From: MWBF01 sp040772005
GTDB taxonomy: Bacteria > Chloroflexota > Anaerolineae > CG2-30-64-16
DNA length: 64,000 bases
Assembly: GCA_040772005.1 (NCBI GenBank)
Contig: JAXGYZ010000011.1
Span: forward strand, 62,001-126,000
Direction: 5' to 3'
Part shown: piece after piece, positions 61,940-64,000 of the stretch
How the letters are laid out: each line of letters opens with the position of its first letter
How positions within the stretch are numbered: position 1 is the stretch's first letter
Translations under genes and position numbers: made by a program
The notes under the pieces: generated by a model
The model's database searches: none
Seen by the model: the letters and a program-made list of their open reading frames with translations, nothing else
What the model was told of the DNA's origin: nothing

Positions 61940-63190
61940 CTATTTACCTGCCAGTTCCGCCAGTACGTGCGCGATATTATACGCGGCTTCCGGCTGTGCA
62001 AGCCGGGCCGCGGCTTGTGACATGCCTTGCAGCTCGCCTGGAGCGTCCAGCAACTCGAGGATCGTCGGCGCCAGGCGAGCTGACAAGTCGGAGTCCACGA
62101 TCACGATTGCCGCACCGTGATCGGCCAGATATGCGGCATTGGCGTCCTGGTGCTGCCCTGCGTACGGGTAGGGCACCAGGATGCTCGGCAGGCCGCGGGC
62201 CGGGAATTCTCCCAGCACGGACGCCCCGGCGCGGGCGACCACGAGGTCGGCAGCGGCCAGGGCCTGCACCATTTCCTCGTGCAGGTAAGGATAGGGGTGG
62301 TAGCGGGCGAACAGGCCGGGCAACAGCGTGCCTGCCAGGCCCTGCGTTGCGTGTTCGACCTCCGGCCAGTCCAACTGGCCGCTCACATGCACCACCTGGC
62401 AATGTGGCAGCAGCGCCGGCAGCGCGGCTGTCACGGCCCGGTTGATGCTGCGCGCGCCCCGGCTTCCGCCGAACACCAGCAGCACCGGCAAGTCAGGATG
62501 GAGGCCCAGGGCCTGCCGCGCCGCGGGTTTCTCCGCCGCCAGCAGCTCGGGCCGGACAGGATAGCCTGTCACCACGGCCTTGCCCGGAAAGTACCGGGCG
62601 ACCTCCGGAAACGACACGGCGACCTTCTGCGCGAACCGGCTGGTCAGCGCGATGGCGCGTCCCGGCGTCAGGTCAGGCAGGTAGATGAGCAGCGGCGCGC
62701 GACTGGTTGCGGCGGCCCAGGCCACTGGCGCCGCGACATAGCCGCCGGTCATGAAGACCACGTCGGGTCGGAATTCACGGATGATACGGCGGCACTGCTG
62801 CGTACCTCGCATCATGCGCGCCAGGTTGGCCGCAGCCGTCCACACGGCCCGGCCGCGCACCTGGCCCGTCGCAATCGCACTGAACGGCAGGCCCGCGCGG
62901 CCGGCGAGCGCCTCCTCGACGCCGCCGGCTTCGCCGACATAGCGGAACGCGTGGCCGCTTGTCGTGTTAGCGCCGCGCGGTGCGGGCGCGGGAGGTGCTG
63001 GCTGCGTTGCGGCGCGTGGCGCTGGTTCTGCCGCGTCCTGTGACCGTGCGGCCGGGCTGCTTGCGGCCGGGACTGCTGCGGCGGGAGGAACCCTCCCCGC
63101 GGGCTTTGGTCCGGCTTGCAGCGCGCTCACCACGGCGAGGACGGGGTAGACGTGGCCGCCAGTCCCCCCACCCGATAGCAAAATGCGCAT
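61940..63190 (-). CDS. murG: MurG glycosyltransferase with an internal Pro/Ala-rich insertion
   Basis: 416 aa. Adds GlcNAc to lipid I. ILLSGGGTGGHVYPVLAVVS (about residues 3-22), VVFMTGGYVAAPVAWAA, VFGGSRGARSINRAV (about 233-247), DLVVARAGASVLGEF and YPYAGQHQDANAAYL. Residues 27-78 form a Pro/Ala/Ser-rich stretch not expected in the family, where beta strand 2 should follow directly. ATG 63190 has GAAGG upstream. The insertion lies over the 3' end of ftsW, which is read in another frame. Confidence 0.93.
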   Translation of the reverse strand: MRILLSGGGTGGHVYPVLAVVSALQAGPKPAGRVPPAAAVPAASSPAARSQDAAEPAPRAATQPAPPAPAPRGANTTSGHAFRYVGEAGGVEEALAGRAGLPFSAIATGQVRGRAVWTAAANLARMMRGTQQCRRIIREFRPDVVFMTGGYVAAPVAWAAATSRAPLLIYLPDLTPGRAIALTSRFAQKVAVSFPEVARYFPGKAVVTGYPVRPELLAAEKPAARQALGLHPDLPVLLVFGGSRGARSINRAVTAALPALLPHCQVVHVSGQLDWPEVEHATQGLAGTLLPGLFARYHPYPYLHEEMVQALAAADLVVARAGASVLGEFPARGLPSILVPYPYAGQHQDANAAYLADHGAAIVIVDSDLSARLAPTILELLDAPGELQGMSQAAARLAQPEAAYNIAHVLAELAGK

Positions 63191-64000
63191 AAGTGGCCTT
63201 CTTTTCGGTCGCGGCGCGCGAGATGCTGAGCAACAGGCCGGCCGCGGCCATAGACGACAACAGAGATGAGCCGCCATAGCTCATAAAGGGCAGCGGCTGG
63301 CCGGTCGCGGGAATCAGCGTGAGCGATGTGCCGATGTGAATGGCGGCCTGGATGATGATCCAGGCAGTCACGCCGATGGCCGTCAGGCTGCCGAACCGGT
63401 CCGGCGCATTGAGCGCCACGCCGAGCGCCCGGTAGCCGAACGCAGCGTACAGTGCGACGACCAGGAACGTCCCGATGATGGGCAGGTCGGCGCCGATATT
63501 GGCGAACAGGTAGTCGCTCCACAGGCCGGGCACGGATGCCTTGGCTTGCCAGATAGATGGGTCGGCCACGCTGCCGCGGCCTTCGCGCAACATCCAGGTC
63601 AGCCGGAGCAACTGGTCCGGCGCTTCGCTCGGGTTGAACCAGACGTTGTACCAGCCCGTGATACGATCCCAGGCATAGCCCGCCTTGTACATGGCGAACA
63701 GCATGAAGGGCGTGCCCACCAGCAGGAGCAGGAAGAGCTGGCCCGGATGGCCGCCGCCGACGAAGAAGATGGTCAGGCCGATGGCGAGCACAATGATCGT
63801 GACGCTGAAGCTCTTTTCCGCGACGATCAGGCCGGCAACCAGCCCCATGATGATCAGGAACGGCAACATGCCGTCGGTCAGGCTGTCCATCCGCTTGCTA
63901 TGCGCTGCGACCCAGGCTGCCACGTAGATGACGACCGCCAGTTTCGCCAGCTCGCTCGGCTGGAACCGGCCGCCGAAGAGCGTGCGACCGGCGCCGAAGG
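62967..64000 (-). CDS. ftsW: Lipid II polymerase/division protein FtsW (5' part beyond the window)
   Basis: SEDS-family glycosyltransferase; 344 codons seen, N-terminus missing at the right edge. FQPSELAKLAVVIYVAAW (near the edge), SVADPSIWQAKASVPGLW, TGQPLPFMSYGGSS and LLLSISRA give the family core. After the last helix a 74-residue Arg/Ser/Gly-rich tail follows, to the TGA at 62967-62969, and this tail overlaps the first 224 nt of murG in a different frame. The tail is much longer and more basic than in most FtsW proteins. Confidence 0.9.
   Translation of the reverse strand, partial: FGAGRTLFGGRFQPSELAKLAVVIYVAAWVAAHSKRMDSLTDGMLPFLIIMGLVAGLIVAEKSFSVTIIVLAIGLTIFFVGGGHPGQLFLLLLVGTPFMLFAMYKAGYAWDRITGWYNVWFNPSEAPDQLLRLTWMLREGRGSVADPSIWQAKASVPGLWSDYLFANIGADLPIIGTFLVVALYAAFGYRALGVALNAPDRFGSLTAIGVTAWIIIQAAIHIGTSLTLIPATGQPLPFMSYGGSSLLSSMAAAGLLLSISRAATEKKATYAHFAIGWGDWRPRLPRPRRGERAASRTKARGEGSSRRSSPGRKQPGRTVTGRGRTSATRRNAASTSRARTARR

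Overview
The window reads as one chromosomal stretch of a GC-rich (roughly 60-65 percent) member of the Chloroflexota, probably Anaerolineae or Caldilineae-like. This is inferred from the Alternative Complex III plus A2-type caa3 oxidase cluster, the adenosylcobalamin ribonucleotide reductase with NrdR, the division and cell-wall cluster, and the dispersed hairpin and heptamer repeats. No rRNA, tRNA, CRISPR array or prophage was found.

Layout. 1-2.7 kb: partial DUF1080 gene, fatty acid desaturase, cupin, a decayed nucleoside hydrolase and repeat hairpins. 2.7-8.7 kb (+): complete NiFe-hydrogenase maturation operon hypA-B-F-C-D-E. 8.7-17.7 kb (-): hydrogenase protease and a cytoplasmic NAD(P)-linked NiFe hydrogenase operon (NuoE-like, HndB-like, ferritin-like, NuoF-GltD fusion, NuoG/HoxU-like, HoxY, HoxH). 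The two operons converge. 18-19.6 kb: comM. 19.6-23 kb: a less GC-rich accessory segment with a Phd/VapC-type toxin-antitoxin pair and a BsuBI/PstI-type restriction-modification pair. 23.1-28.7 kb (-): decaheme OmcA/MtrC-like lipoprotein with a collagen-like stalk, FeoB and a Fur-FeoA fusion. 28.8-31.6 kb (-): leuS with a terminator-bearing leader. 31.7-44.4 kb (-): ActA-B-C-D-E-F, a small membrane protein, Sco1 and CoxB-A-C-D, which together form a quinol-to-oxygen electron chain. 44.7-50 kb: a small divergent gene, a carbohydrate-related cluster (acetyl xylan esterase, two TIM-barrel enzymes, a zinc-ribbon protein) and a secreted PA14-LysM-GerMN protein. 50.1-53.2 kb (-): nrdR-nrdJ. 53.6-64 kb (-): ftsW-murG-two membrane proteins-murC-murB-ddl-ftsQ-ftsA-ftsZ, running off the right edge.

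How it fits together. The cell appears able to respire oxygen through ACIII and caa3, exchange electrons with H2 in the cytoplasm through a hydrogenase whose flavin subunit carries a second GltD-type flavoprotein, and possibly pass electrons to an extracellular acceptor through the decaheme lipoprotein. Iron supply (Fur-FeoA, FeoB) sits beside the heme protein.

The most unusual points are: an ftsW-murG overlap of 224 nt in which a Pro/Ala-rich MurG insertion and an Arg-rich FtsW tail are coded by the same DNA; an AT-rich codon island over the catalytic motif of nrdJ; the NuoF-GltD hydrogenase subunit with a ferritin-like partner; the Fur-FeoA fusion; an 11-bp phased operator upstream of the ACIII operon; a Leu-rich leader ORF plus terminator before leuS; and heptamer repeat arrays that supply the first or last codons of several genes.
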